Shown here piece after piece: positions 1-5,399 of a stretch of DNA of 5,776 nucleotides (position 1 is the stretch's first letter; the number at the start of each line of letters is the position of its first letter). Source of the DNA: CAZRIT01 sp964600225. GTDB taxonomy: Bacteria; Bacillota; Clostridia; Christensenellales; CAG-138. The stretch is from positions 1 to 5,776 of the forward strand of contig CAZRIT010000085.1 in the NCBI GenBank assembly GCA_964600225.1. The letters run 5' to 3'. Both the position numbers and the translations under genes were made by a program. Below the pieces are notes generated by a model that was not told where the DNA came from, searched no databases, and worked only from the letters and a program-made list of their open reading frames with translations.

Positions 1-318
1 ACGTATAGCGAAAACGATAGCGAGTCCATTGCCAAGGGGATCAGCGACAGCTTCTCTACTGCTATTAACGAAGGAATCAGTGACACCACCGGAACAAACT
101 ACGGAGAGAATTCAAGTGTAAATAAAGGGCATAACCACGGTAGCAGCTTTGGCTTGTTTGGTGTGGGACACCATTCCGGTAGTAGCCGTGGCACAACAAA
201 AGGCACTTCGTACGGAACATCTACTGGTCATACAGACACTCGCTCTGAAACTGAAACTAAAGGTAAGACTACATCCGATACTACAACCACGACAACAGGA
301 TCAACATCTACTATTGCT
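1..318 (+). repeat. Low-complexity Ser/Thr/Gly-rich coding tract
   Basis: Roughly 105 codons are dominated by Ser, Thr, Gly, Asn and His in irregular GTS/GTT/TST units, ending in a run of six Thr codons around 277-294. The bases do not form exact tandem repeats, so this is a protein-level low-complexity region and probably a flexible linker. Such tracts are typical of the N-terminal half of the DUF87-type ATPases proposed for this ORF. Confidence 0.6.
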
Positions 319-1971
319 ATTACAAAACAAAACAAGACGGTCCAAGCACTCCTTGGAAAAATCGATGAACAGCTTGAACGAATCAAAAACTGTGAATCTT
401 ACGGACTGTGGGACAGTGCTTGTTACTTTATTGCAGATAACCAAGAGACCTCTATCGTCGCTGCCAATACATTCAAAGCGATTGTAGCGGGAGAAAAGAC
501 TTCTGTTGAGAACTCCTTTATCAATCTTTGGGATCCCTTCGAGTTCCATAATGAAGTGCATGTCTTAGAGCATTTGGACAGATTGATCGAGATATTCAGC
601 GCTTGCTGGCCACTATACGCTGCAATGCCCGCATTGTTGAAAGCATCATTTGAACAGGCATACATCCTTCATGGTTGGGATACCATGATGCTTGGCTCCT
701 TTGGCGAGGTACAGTTATCCGCCTCCGGCCTGGCAAACCAGTACTACAATTTCTTTACGATCCTTTGCATGGGCATCATCGGCGGCACGAGCGTGCTGTC
801 GGCGCAGTACTGGGGCGCGGGGGATAAGGAAAAGGTGCGGGAAACGTTCAGCATGGCGATTCGGCTGGCCGTTGCGGCAGCCATCATTTTTTCGATTGTC
901 ACATGGCTGTTTCCCGCGCCCATCATGCGCATCTATACGCCCGATGCTAAGGTTATCGCGCAGGGCGTGAAGTATCTGCGCATCACGGCGTTGATATTCA
1001 TCCTGCACGGCACCGCACTGGTGTCCGCGCAGCTGATGCGCTCCGTTGGGCAGGCGCGCTTGGGACTGTGGGTATCCTGCGTTTCGTTCTTTGTAAACAT
1101 TGCGGCCAACTATGTGTTCATATTCGGCAAGTTCGGCGCGCCCCGCATGGAGATTGCGGGTGCGGCGCTGGGCACGCTGATTGCCAGATTTGCCGAGTTC
1201 ATTGTAACGTTCGGGTACATCATGGTCTATGACAAAAAGCTGATGTTCCGTCTGAAAGACCTGCTGCGAAATCCGTCGGGCGCGTTCTATGGCAGCTATT
1301 TCCGCCTGGGCGCACCGGTGCTGGTGAGCGATTCCCTGCTGGGACTCGGCGGCACGCTTGTCAGCGTTGTGCTGGGGCATATGGGCGCGGCGGTGGTGGC
1401 GGGGAACGCCATCTGCATGGTGCTGGATCGGCTCTGCACGGTCGTCATACAGGGCGTGAGCAATGCATCGGGCATCATAACGGGCAACACAATCGGCCGT
1501 GGCGATCGGGAGCAGGCCATGCGGCAGGGCGAGACCTTTTATTTGCTGAGCGTGTTCTTTGGCGCCATTGCGGCGCTCTTGATATTCCTGTTGGGGCCGA
1601 TTTCCGTATCCCTGTACAACCTGGAGCCTGAAACGGTGGCGCTCACCCGCCAAATGATGCGCGCCTATGTCATCATCGCCTTTTTTCAGGCGGTGCAGTC
1701 GGTCATGACCAAAGGGGTACTGCGCGGCGGCGGCGACACCAAATTTCTAATGAAAGCGGATATTCTTTTTATGTGGCTGGTATCCATTCCGCTGGGCGCA
1801 ATCGGCGGGCTTGTATTGCATTGGCCCGCGTGGCTGACGATGCTGGCGCTGCGTGCCGATTATGCAATCAAATCGATTTGGTGCGTTTCCAGATTGTTCA
1901 GCGGAAAATGGATTCACGAGGCGGACGGCCTTCAGCGCGCCAGGGAAATGCATTTGGCGGCAAAGAAATAA
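1..1971 (+). CDS. Chimeric ORF: HerA/DUF87-like ATPase fragment fused to MATE-family efflux transporter (5' partial)
   Basis: The frame is open from base 1 to the TAA at 1969-1971 (656 codons), so the true start lies left of the window. A TTG at 154 is only the first start-like codon and has no convincing ribosome site. Codons 1 to about 227 are Ser/Thr-rich and then ATPase-like. From about codon 228 the protein is an unmistakable MATE exporter: the stretches GSFGEVQLSASGLANQ, SAQYWGAGD, LMRSVGQARLG and NTIGRGDREQA fit the NorM/DinF type. The MATE part is about 430 residues against roughly 450 for a whole protein, so most of helix 1 is missing. MATE proteins export cationic compounds by Na+ or H+ antiport in the inner membrane. 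GC content jumps at the joint. Function of the fusion is doubtful, because helix 1 is replaced by a hydrophilic domain. An automatic pipeline would probably name the whole ORF a MATE transporter. Confidence 0.8.
   Translation, partial: TYSENDSESIAKGISDSFSTAINEGISDTTGTNYGENSSVNKGHNHGSSFGLFGVGHHSGSSRGTTKGTSYGTSTGHTDTRSETETKGKTTSDTTTTTTGSTSTIAITKQNKTVQALLGKIDEQLERIKNCESYGLWDSACYFIADNQETSIVAANTFKAIVAGEKTSVENSFINLWDPFEFHNEVHVLEHLDRLIEIFSACWPLYAAMPALLKASFEQAYILHGWDTMMLGSFGEVQLSASGLANQYYNFFTILCMGIIGGTSVLSAQYWGAGDKEKVRETFSMAIRLAVAAAIIFSIVTWLFPAPIMRIYTPDAKVIAQGVKYLRITALIFILHGTALVSAQLMRSVGQARLGLWVSCVSFFVNIAANYVFIFGKFGAPRMEIAGAALGTLIARFAEFIVTFGYIMVYDKKLMFRLKDLLRNPSGAFYGSYFRLGAPVLVSDSLLGLGGTLVSVVLGHMGAAVVAGNAICMVLDRLCTVVIQGVSNASGIITGNTIGRGDREQAMRQGETFYLLSVFFGAIAALLIFLLGPISVSLYNLEPETVALTRQMMRAYVIIAFFQAVQSVMTKGVLRGGGDTKFLMKADILFMWLVSIPLGAIGGLVLHWPAWLTMLALRADYAIKSIWCVSRLFSGKWIHEADGLQRAREMHLAAKK
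528..537 (+). other. Probable internal deletion joint in the ATPase fragment
   Basis: The codons TGG GAT CCC (Trp-Asp-Pro, 529-537) join the segment ending INLWD to the one beginning PFEFHNEVHVLEH. In the proposed family these are separated by the P-loop region, so well over 100 codons appear to be missing without loss of frame. The joint sits on the 8-base palindrome GGGATCCC (530-537) and within TTGGGATCCC, which recurs as TTGGGATACC at the next joint. The deletion is inferred from remembered family architecture. Confidence 0.4.
675..684 (+). other. Fusion joint between ATPase fragment and MATE gene
   Basis: The sequence TTGGGATACC encodes the end of GWD (ATPase side) and the start of DTMMLGSFGE (MATE side). 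MATE proteins normally show a (V/L/I)DT(V/M)M(I/L)G motif here, at the end of helix 1, and ATPases of the proposed family continue after GWD with soluble sequence. The shared Asp codon GAT (679-681) is a likely microhomology. Base composition changes sharply within about 50 bases to the right. Confidence 0.65.
682..1971 (+). pseudogene. MATE-family exporter lacking its N-terminal helix
   Basis: About 430 residues with eleven of the usual twelve hydrophobic segments. Recognisable features are the loop SAQYWGAGDKEKVRETF, a YLRI-type segment (VKYLRITALIFILHG), the half-way loop near IMVYDKKLMFRLKDLLR leading into FRLGAPVLVSDSLLG, and NTIGRGDREQAMRQGETF. Codon use is GC-rich, like the next genes. 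About 30 N-terminal residues with most of helix 1 are absent. An internal ATG pair at 685-690 has no Shine-Dalgarno site, so independent translation is unlikely. It is listed separately because the transporter half is the securely identified part of the ORF. It may be non-functional. Confidence 0.75.
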
Positions 1972-2220
1972 AGCCATGCGCACGCGGCGTGGCACGGCCT
2001 AAGCAGCCGATCGTTACAGCACGAAGGTGCTGATGATGCGGCAGATGGCGGTGACGTCGGCACGGCTGACGAATTCAAACGTCACCTTGCCTAAGGCGAA
2101 AGGATTTGTCAATCCGCATTTACGGATGCAAAGCAGGTCAACCGATGGTTTCCTGTTTGGCGCGCATGTGATAAACTATACCTATTAATATATGAAGCAA
2201 TCGGGAGGCTGGTTGACAGC
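1972..2220. other. Intergenic gap with inverted repeats and a possible gene remnant
   Basis: This 249-base gap holds no complete gene. It contains a perfect 8-base inverted repeat (GGTGACGT at 2050-2057, ACGTCACC at 2079-2086), a 6-bp hairpin CAGCAC-GAAG-GTGCTG (2017-2032) without a T-run, and a small hairpin ATCCG-CATTTA-CGGAT (about 2111-2126). No convincing Rho-independent terminator follows the MATE stop. An AT-rich patch around 2171-2192 with TATACC and TATTAATAT could carry the promoter of the next gene, but no good -35 box is visible. Confidence 0.4.
2014..2175 (-). pseudogene. Possible C-terminal remnant of an unidentified gene
   Basis: On the minus strand a frame of 53 codons is open from 2175 to a TAA at 2014-2016. 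It lacks a good start and ribosome site. Its last 25 residues (GKVTFEFVSRADVTAICRII then STFVL) have the alternating composition of a real protein end rather than random antisense sequence. I do not recognise the family. The neighbouring inverted repeats overlap it. It could equally be a chance open frame in GC-rich DNA. Confidence 0.2.
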
Positions 2221-2946
2221 ATGCATATTACGGTGATTCACGGACAGTCGCACAAGGGCGTGACCTACACCATGACAAAAACGGTGCTGTCGCATCTGGC
2301 AACGGATGCCGACGATGTGCGGGAGTTCTTTCTGCCGACGGACGGGCCTTCCTTCTGCATCGGCTGCAACGCCTGTTTTTTGAAGGGGGAAACGCACTGC
2401 TCCGCCGCCGACAAGGTGCAGCCCATTGCCGAAGCGATGGAGTGGGCGGATGTGATCGTGCTCGACAGCCCCAACTATGTGCTGGAGATGAGCGGATCCA
2501 TGAAAAACCTCATGGATCATTTGGCCTATCGCTGGGTGACGCACCGCCCGTCGGGCGCGATGTTCACCAAGGTTGGCGTTACCGTATGCTCCTCGGCGGG
2601 CGCGCCCGCAGGACACACCGTGCGCTCCATGGCCAAGCAGCTCAAATGGATGTGCGTGTCCAGGATTTTTGGCTTCCCGTTCATCTGTAACGCCTTGGGC
2701 ATTGCGGATTTAAAGCCCAAGAAACGCCTGGAGATGGAGCGAAAAGCCGCCAGGATTGCCGATCGGGTCAAGCGCAGGGTGGCGCATCCGCGCGCGAGCC
2801 TGCGCGCAAAGGCGTTGTTTTTCATGTTCCGCGGCATGCAGTCCGCGCCCGATGCGGCATGGAACCCGACCGATCGGGATTGGTGGGTTCGGCAGGGCTG
2901 GACGGGCTGCGTGCGGCCCTGGAAGGGATTGCCGCGGAAGGGATAG
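2221..2946 (+). CDS. NAD(P)H-dependent FMN oxidoreductase, flavodoxin fold, with four-cysteine motif
   Basis: A 241-residue soluble protein. MHITVIHGQSHKGVTYTMTK is the first strand and phosphate-binding loop of an FMN_red/flavodoxin_2 fold. SPNYVLEMSGSMKNLMDHLA (residues 83-102) matches the family's SPxYxxxxSxxMKxxxDR flavin-site segment. Residues 46-60 hold C46-x2-C49-x2-C52-x7-C60, resembling the compact cysteine motif of iron-sulfur flavoproteins (Isf), so a 4Fe-4S cluster beside the FMN is plausible. A basic region (166-197) precedes a WNPTDRDWWVRQGWTG tail of a type I associate with Firmicute homologues. The ATG at 2221 follows GGGAGG (2203-2208) at a rather long 12-base spacing. The gene stands alone and ends before a strong terminator. 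The substrate is unknown; electron transfer or reduction of quinones, nitro compounds or oxygen is typical of the family. Confidence 0.85.
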   Translation: MHITVIHGQSHKGVTYTMTKTVLSHLATDADDVREFFLPTDGPSFCIGCNACFLKGETHCSAADKVQPIAEAMEWADVIVLDSPNYVLEMSGSMKNLMDHLAYRWVTHRPSGAMFTKVGVTVCSSAGAPAGHTVRSMAKQLKWMCVSRIFGFPFICNALGIADLKPKKRLEMERKAARIADRVKRRVAHPRASLRAKALFFMFRGMQSAPDAAWNPTDRDWWVRQGWTGCVRPWKGLPRKG

Positions 2947-3035
2947 ATACAGCGGGTGAACGGACGTTTTTTGCCTGTCATGCGGCGTTTTTCGGAAGGA
3001 TCATGCACATGCGGCAGTCCTAACGCAGAAAACAG

Positions 3036-3067
3036 AAAAGGCCGACAGCATACGCTGTCGGCCTTTT
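3036..3067. terminator. Bidirectional Rho-independent terminator
   Basis: A perfect 14-bp stem (AAAAGGCCGACAGC at 3036-3049, GCTGTCGGCCTTTT at 3054-3067) closes on an ATAC loop. The A-run on the left and T-run on the right let it work in both directions. It lies between the stop of the flavoprotein gene (2946) and the stop of the convergent acetyltransferase gene (3087). Confidence 0.92.
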
Positions 3068-3086
3068 GCAAGTGTGCCTAACGGCA

Positions 3087-3674
3087 TCATTCCGCCGCGC
3101 AGACGTTGTCAACGAACGAGGAAAAATGCTGGATATACACAAAGGAATCGTGCGTGGAGCAGCACACGCGCGAAAAGCCGTACCGCTCCGAGAAGGCGGC
3201 GCCCGCTTCAGTCACGTTATCGGTGATGATCCATTGGCACCGCGAAAACACCTGCCGATATGGGGCGATGGCGGCCTTGAGCAGCCTGCGCGTAAGCCCA
3301 AGCCTGCGGTACGGTTCATCAACGACAATGCAGCTTAGAAACATGTTCAGCGGCGCATGCGGGGCGGCCGCGATATCGACGATATCCTCCGTGCCAAGCA
3401 GGCTGTCGTTGAAGACGCCCGCACGGATGGCGTCAAAAACGGCGTCGGTTACGGGAAACAGGTTGACAAAGCCCGCCACCTCATCGCCATCGGCAGCGGC
3501 GACCACCGTATAGGGATACTGCCGATACCAGGCAAAGGCCTCCGCAGGCGGCGTGATGTAGTCGCTGCCGTAGTACGCCGCTTCCAGCCGACCCATCTGT
3601 TCAAAGTGGCGGATCGTCAGCGCATTGAGCATGGTAATCCCTGTACCCTGTTTGGTGTTGTCGTCTATGCGCAT
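3087..3674 (-). CDS. GNAT-family N-acetyltransferase
   Basis: The protein transfers an acetyl group from acetyl-CoA to an unidentified amine. The central MFLSCIVVDEPYRRLGLTRR is strand 4 plus motif A, the acetyl-CoA pyrophosphate loop (R-R-L-G-L in place of the Q/R-x-x-G-x-G/A consensus). A later AGAAFSERYGF is the usual motif B segment with the (E)RxGF end. The frame is open upstream to 3752. I chose ATG at 3674 (195 residues) because GGAGGG lies nine bases before it on the minus strand. ATG at 3632, preceded by AGGG, gives a 181-residue protein that starts directly in the conserved region (MLNALTIRHFEQ) and is the main alternative. The gene is GC-rich like its neighbours and faces the shared terminator. 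It probably has its own promoter, since a terminator-like hairpin separates it from the upstream CAT gene. Confidence 0.8.
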   Translation of the reverse strand: MRIDDNTKQGTGITMLNALTIRHFEQMGRLEAAYYGSDYITPPAEAFAWYRQYPYTVVAAADGDEVAGFVNLFPVTDAVFDAIRAGVFNDSLLGTEDIVDIAAAPHAPLNMFLSCIVVDEPYRRLGLTRRLLKAAIAPYRQVFSRCQWIITDNVTEAGAAFSERYGFSRVCCSTHDSFVYIQHFSSFVDNVCAAE

Positions 3675-3714
3675 GTCGGGCAGCCCTCCGTTAATCGGGT
3701 TTGATTCATTCAAT

Positions 3715-3738
3715 ACGGAAAAAAACCGTAGTTTCCGT
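3715..3738 (-). terminator. Probable Rho-independent terminator of the CAT gene
   Basis: Read on the minus strand, 11 bases past the CAT stop, ACGGAAAC-TACG-GTTTTTTT forms a short stem (C-G, three A-U, then two G-U pairs) capped by a TACG tetraloop and followed by seven Ts. A longer alternative pairs ACGGAAA with TTTCCGT. The stem is weak but the T-run is good. It would separate CAT from the GNAT gene on the same strand. Confidence 0.45.
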
Positions 3739-3748
3739 GCTTTTGCTT

Positions 3749-4675
3749 TCATGCAAGATATTGTTCAAAACCTGCCATATCGGCGTTCAAATCCGCAAGG
3801 AAGCACTTCACATGGTACCCGTCCGTGGCCGCATGGTGGCAGGTGAGCGAAAGCGGCATGTATACGCGCCCGTCCTGCTCGTAAAACTTTCCTGCTTCCA
3901 CCGATGGAAAGTAGTACGCCTTGTTCTCGTAGCTGTGGACGGCAAAATGCGTAAAGCCGATCCACGGTATGCAGGATACGGTGTACGCGTTCGACGGCGG
4001 CGGGGTCTCGGGCTGGCAGAGTACGCCGTGCGTGCCGCCAAACCGCGCCTGATCGCCCAGATAGGCCTGATAAAAATCCAAAAAGCGTGCTTGGTACGCC
4101 GTCCACATGAGGGAAAACGTATGGTCATCCTCGTGGAACGCCGCGTACAGGGGCGTTAACGTATCGTAATACCCAAGCACGCCGTCCTGCTGCGCCATCT
4201 TGAACTCCGCCTGACGGTTCAGGTTTTTAGTAATCAGCCACAGGTAGGCGGGGAAGAACTTCAAGCCCGCGGCCTGCAGCACGCCCCTCAGCGCGGTGAC
4301 ATCAACGGGCACCGTCATGGAATAGCCCGTGGGCGCCATCCCGGAAAAGTAGTGGAATAGCTGCCTGCGCGGGTAGGTTGCCAAATCGATCGGCGTAAAC
4401 TGCATTCTCTTTAAAAAATAGGCATCCCAAAGTTGTCCCTTAAATCTATCTCTCATTGATGTGGTAGAGTATATGGCCCACTTATTTCCGTTATCAAATT
4501 CAATCAAAAATGGTGCATAGAATTGAGTGTCATCTGAATATCCTTGAAGTCCGATACGATAATTTGGTGTTATAGATTTAATATAACCAAGGTCAAGACA
4601 ATGTTGCATAACTGCTTCTAAACTGTCCTGAGCATTTTTCCCATGTTCGGTGCGGTCCGAGTTGGACATAGACAT
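3749..4675 (-). CDS. Type A chloramphenicol acetyltransferase-like protein with a foreign N-terminal extension
   Basis: The last 218 residues (coding 4405-3749) form a complete CAT: MQFTPIDLATYPRRQLFHYF is the canonical start, GLKFFPAYLWLITKNLN the next conserved block, then SCIPWIGFTHF. LTCHHAATDGYHV carries the HHxxxDG active site (catalytic His191 and Asp195 in CAT numbering). CAT acetylates the 3-hydroxyl of chloramphenicol as a cytoplasmic trimer; divergent clostridial members may not give resistance. Upstream, about 90 further residues from ATG 4675 run in frame into it. They are AT-rich (33% GC at 4441-4500 against 70% at 4261-4320) and unrelated to CAT. The native CAT start would be ATG 4405, but only a poorly spaced AAAGAGA precedes it, so translation probably begins at 4675 or just upstream. 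The frame is open to 4765. Whether the extension is tolerated is unknown. Confidence 0.82.
   Translation of the reverse strand: MSMSNSDRTEHGKNAQDSLEAVMQHCLDLGYIKSITPNYRIGLQGYSDDTQFYAPFLIEFDNGNKWAIYSTTSMRDRFKGQLWDAYFLKRMQFTPIDLATYPRRQLFHYFSGMAPTGYSMTVPVDVTALRGVLQAAGLKFFPAYLWLITKNLNRQAEFKMAQQDGVLGYYDTLTPLYAAFHEDDHTFSLMWTAYQARFLDFYQAYLGDQARFGGTHGVLCQPETPPPSNAYTVSCIPWIGFTHFAVHSYENKAYYFPSVEAGKFYEQDGRVYMPLSLTCHHAATDGYHVKCFLADLNADMAGFEQYLA
4406..4675 (-). pseudogene. N-terminal fragment of an AT-rich gene, perhaps a restriction endonuclease, fused to CAT
   Basis: About 90 residues start MSMSNSDRTEHGKNAQDSLE and contain YRIGLQGYSDDTQFYAPFL and TTSMRDRFKGQLWDAYFLK. The block reads as a well-structured alpha/beta domain start, not antisense noise, and the style (acidic and lysine-rich strands, SMRDRxKGQxWD) reminds me of type II restriction endonucleases or similar nucleases. 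I cannot name the family with certainty. The rest of that gene is gone: the sequence changes to the CAT start codon at 4405. Composition is far more AT-rich than the CAT part. Confidence 0.45.
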
Positions 4676-4697
4676 ATTAACGCCGTAAAAAATTACG

Positions 4698-4726
4698 TTG
4701 AATTTTACAGCAGATTTGGGTATAGT
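4698..4726 (+). promoter_or_regulatory. Sigma-A-type promoter of the toxin-antitoxin operon
   Basis: TTGAAT (4698-4703) and TATAGT (4721-4726) are separated by 17 bases, giving transcription from about 4733, just ahead of the ribosome site GAGGAGGTGAG (about 4735-4745) for ATG 4752. GTAT (4720-4723) and ATAC (4731-4734) form a short inverted repeat across the -10 box, which could be an operator for the antitoxin (inferred). The opposite strand shows TATACT and TAAAAT boxes in the same stretch that could serve the divergent gene. Confidence 0.65.
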
Positions 4727-4751
4727 ATAGATACGAGGAGGTGAGCGAAAC

Positions 4752-5009
4752 ATGCCGAATATCAAACCGATCTCCGATCTGCGAAATTATGGCGAAGTAC
4801 TGCGCGACGTTGCCGTTGGTGCGCCTGTGTTTTTAACAAAAAATGGTCGGGGCAGATACGCAATCGTGGATTTGCAGGACTACGAGAAAACGCAAGCCGC
4901 CGTCCGGCTGATGAACGAAGTGGAAAAGGGCAGAAAATCCGGCGAAGAAAAGGGCTGGATTCCTGCGGATGAAGTGAGGGCGCATTTCAATGCAAAAGCA
5001 CAGGAATGA
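4752..5009 (+). CDS. Type II antitoxin, Phd/YefM family
   Basis: An 85-residue protein. MPNIKPISDLRNYGEVLRDV, then APVFLTKNGRGRYAIVDLQDYE, is the classic Phd/YefM DNA-binding N-terminal fold. Residues after about 45 form the acidic and lysine-rich helix that wraps the toxin (EVEKGRKSGEEKGWIPADEV). It should neutralise the toxin encoded next and repress its own operon as a complex. The ATG at 4752 sits eight bases after a strong GAGGAGGTGAG. Its last 20 bases overlap the toxin start, a typical translational coupling. Confidence 0.9.
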   Translation: MPNIKPISDLRNYGEVLRDVAVGAPVFLTKNGRGRYAIVDLQDYEKTQAAVRLMNEVEKGRKSGEEKGWIPADEVRAHFNAKAQE

Positions 5010-5322
5010 GCTTCAATACTCGCCGGAAGCGATCAGCGATTTAGACGGCGTATGGACATACATCTTTGAGGAATTGCAAAATCCTGATGGTGCGAAGAAC
5101 ACCGTGGATGCGATCATGGACAGGATTGACAAACTGGCCGATTTTCCCCAATCCGGGCAATCTCTTTCCGCTGCAACAGGAATCGAAAGCGATTATCGCT
5201 ATGTCGTATGCGGAAACCATGTTGCCGTTTATCATTTGGAGGAAGCGACGATACGGATTGATCGCGTTTTCCACCAGCGGCAGGACTATGTGCGAATCCT
5301 GTTTGGCTTAGAGGCAGAATAG
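4990..5322 (+). CDS. Type II toxin, RelE/ParE family
   Basis: A 110-residue protein. LQYSPEAISDLDGVWTYI is the N-terminal helix pair of the RelE/ParE fold. IDKLADFPQSGQSL, the YRYVVCGNHVAVYHLE strands and the end motif IDRVFHQRQDYVRILF (Arg92, His95, Arg97, Asp99, Tyr100) are typical of the ParE-like branch. RelE members cut mRNA on the ribosome and ParE members poison gyrase; sequence alone does not decide which, though the RVxHxRQD end favours the wider ParE-like group. The ATG at 4990 lies inside the antitoxin gene, nine bases after GTGAGGG. The operon ends at a terminator 24 bases past the stop. Confidence 0.9.
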   Translation: MQKHRNELQYSPEAISDLDGVWTYIFEELQNPDGAKNTVDAIMDRIDKLADFPQSGQSLSAATGIESDYRYVVCGNHVAVYHLEEATIRIDRVFHQRQDYVRILFGLEAE

Positions 5323-5345
5323 CACCCACAGAATACGAATCACCT

Positions 5346-5376
5346 AAAACGTCTTTTCAATTTGAAAAGGCGTTTT
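5346..5376 (+). terminator. Rho-independent terminator after the toxin gene
   Basis: Bases 5346-5359 pair with 5363-5376 to make a 14-bp stem (one G-U pair) around a three-base ATT loop, with six Ts at 5373-5378. It lies 24 bases past the toxin stop. It also sits directly before the ribosome site of the PrgI gene. Confidence 0.9.
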
Positions 5377-5399
5377 TTGTATGGAAAGGAGAATCCCAA

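Larger units (their letters stand above)
1..681 (+). pseudogene. Fragment of a large Ser/Thr-rich HerA/DUF87-type ATP-binding protein
   Basis: Bases 1-318 encode a Ser/Thr/Gly/His-rich linker. It is followed by a conserved-looking helical segment (KTVQALLGKIDEQLERIKNC, then a YGLWDSACYFIAD stretch) ending in SVENSFINLWD. After base 534 comes NEVHVLEHLDRLIEIF with CWPLYAAMPALLK and a GWD end. From memory, Firmicute HerA-like DUF87 ATPases of about 900-1000 residues carry both segments. In them a P-loop segment (GSTGSGKS type) sits between the two, and a second half with Walker B follows GWD. Neither is present here: no GxxGxGKS/T can be read, and the protein switches to MATE at 682. It is therefore a non-catalytic remnant. 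The family identification is recall of sequence style, not a search result. Confidence 0.6.

Noticed and set aside
1..318. CRISPR-like or tandem DNA repeat
   Set aside because: The repetition is in amino acid composition only; no regular spacing and no repeated unit of useful length in the bases.
715..1653. Long minus-strand open frame (312 codons) opposite the MATE gene
   Set aside because: Its translation is rich in Arg, His and Gln with no domain, as expected for antisense of GC-rich DNA, while the plus strand encodes a clear MATE protein.
1972..2012. Terminator directly after the MATE stop (GCCATGC ... GCGTGGC)
   Set aside because: The imperfect stem has no T-run, so it does not meet the usual form of a Rho-independent terminator.
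2526..3071. Minus-strand open frame of 181 codons opposite the flavoprotein gene
   Set aside because: No ribosome site, no recognisable domain, and it runs through the bidirectional terminator; it is a shadow of the plus-strand gene.
3087..3752. GNAT gene starting at 3752
   Set aside because: The first 26 codons cover the probable CAT terminator and are not GNAT-like; GGAGGG before ATG 3674 is a much better translation start.
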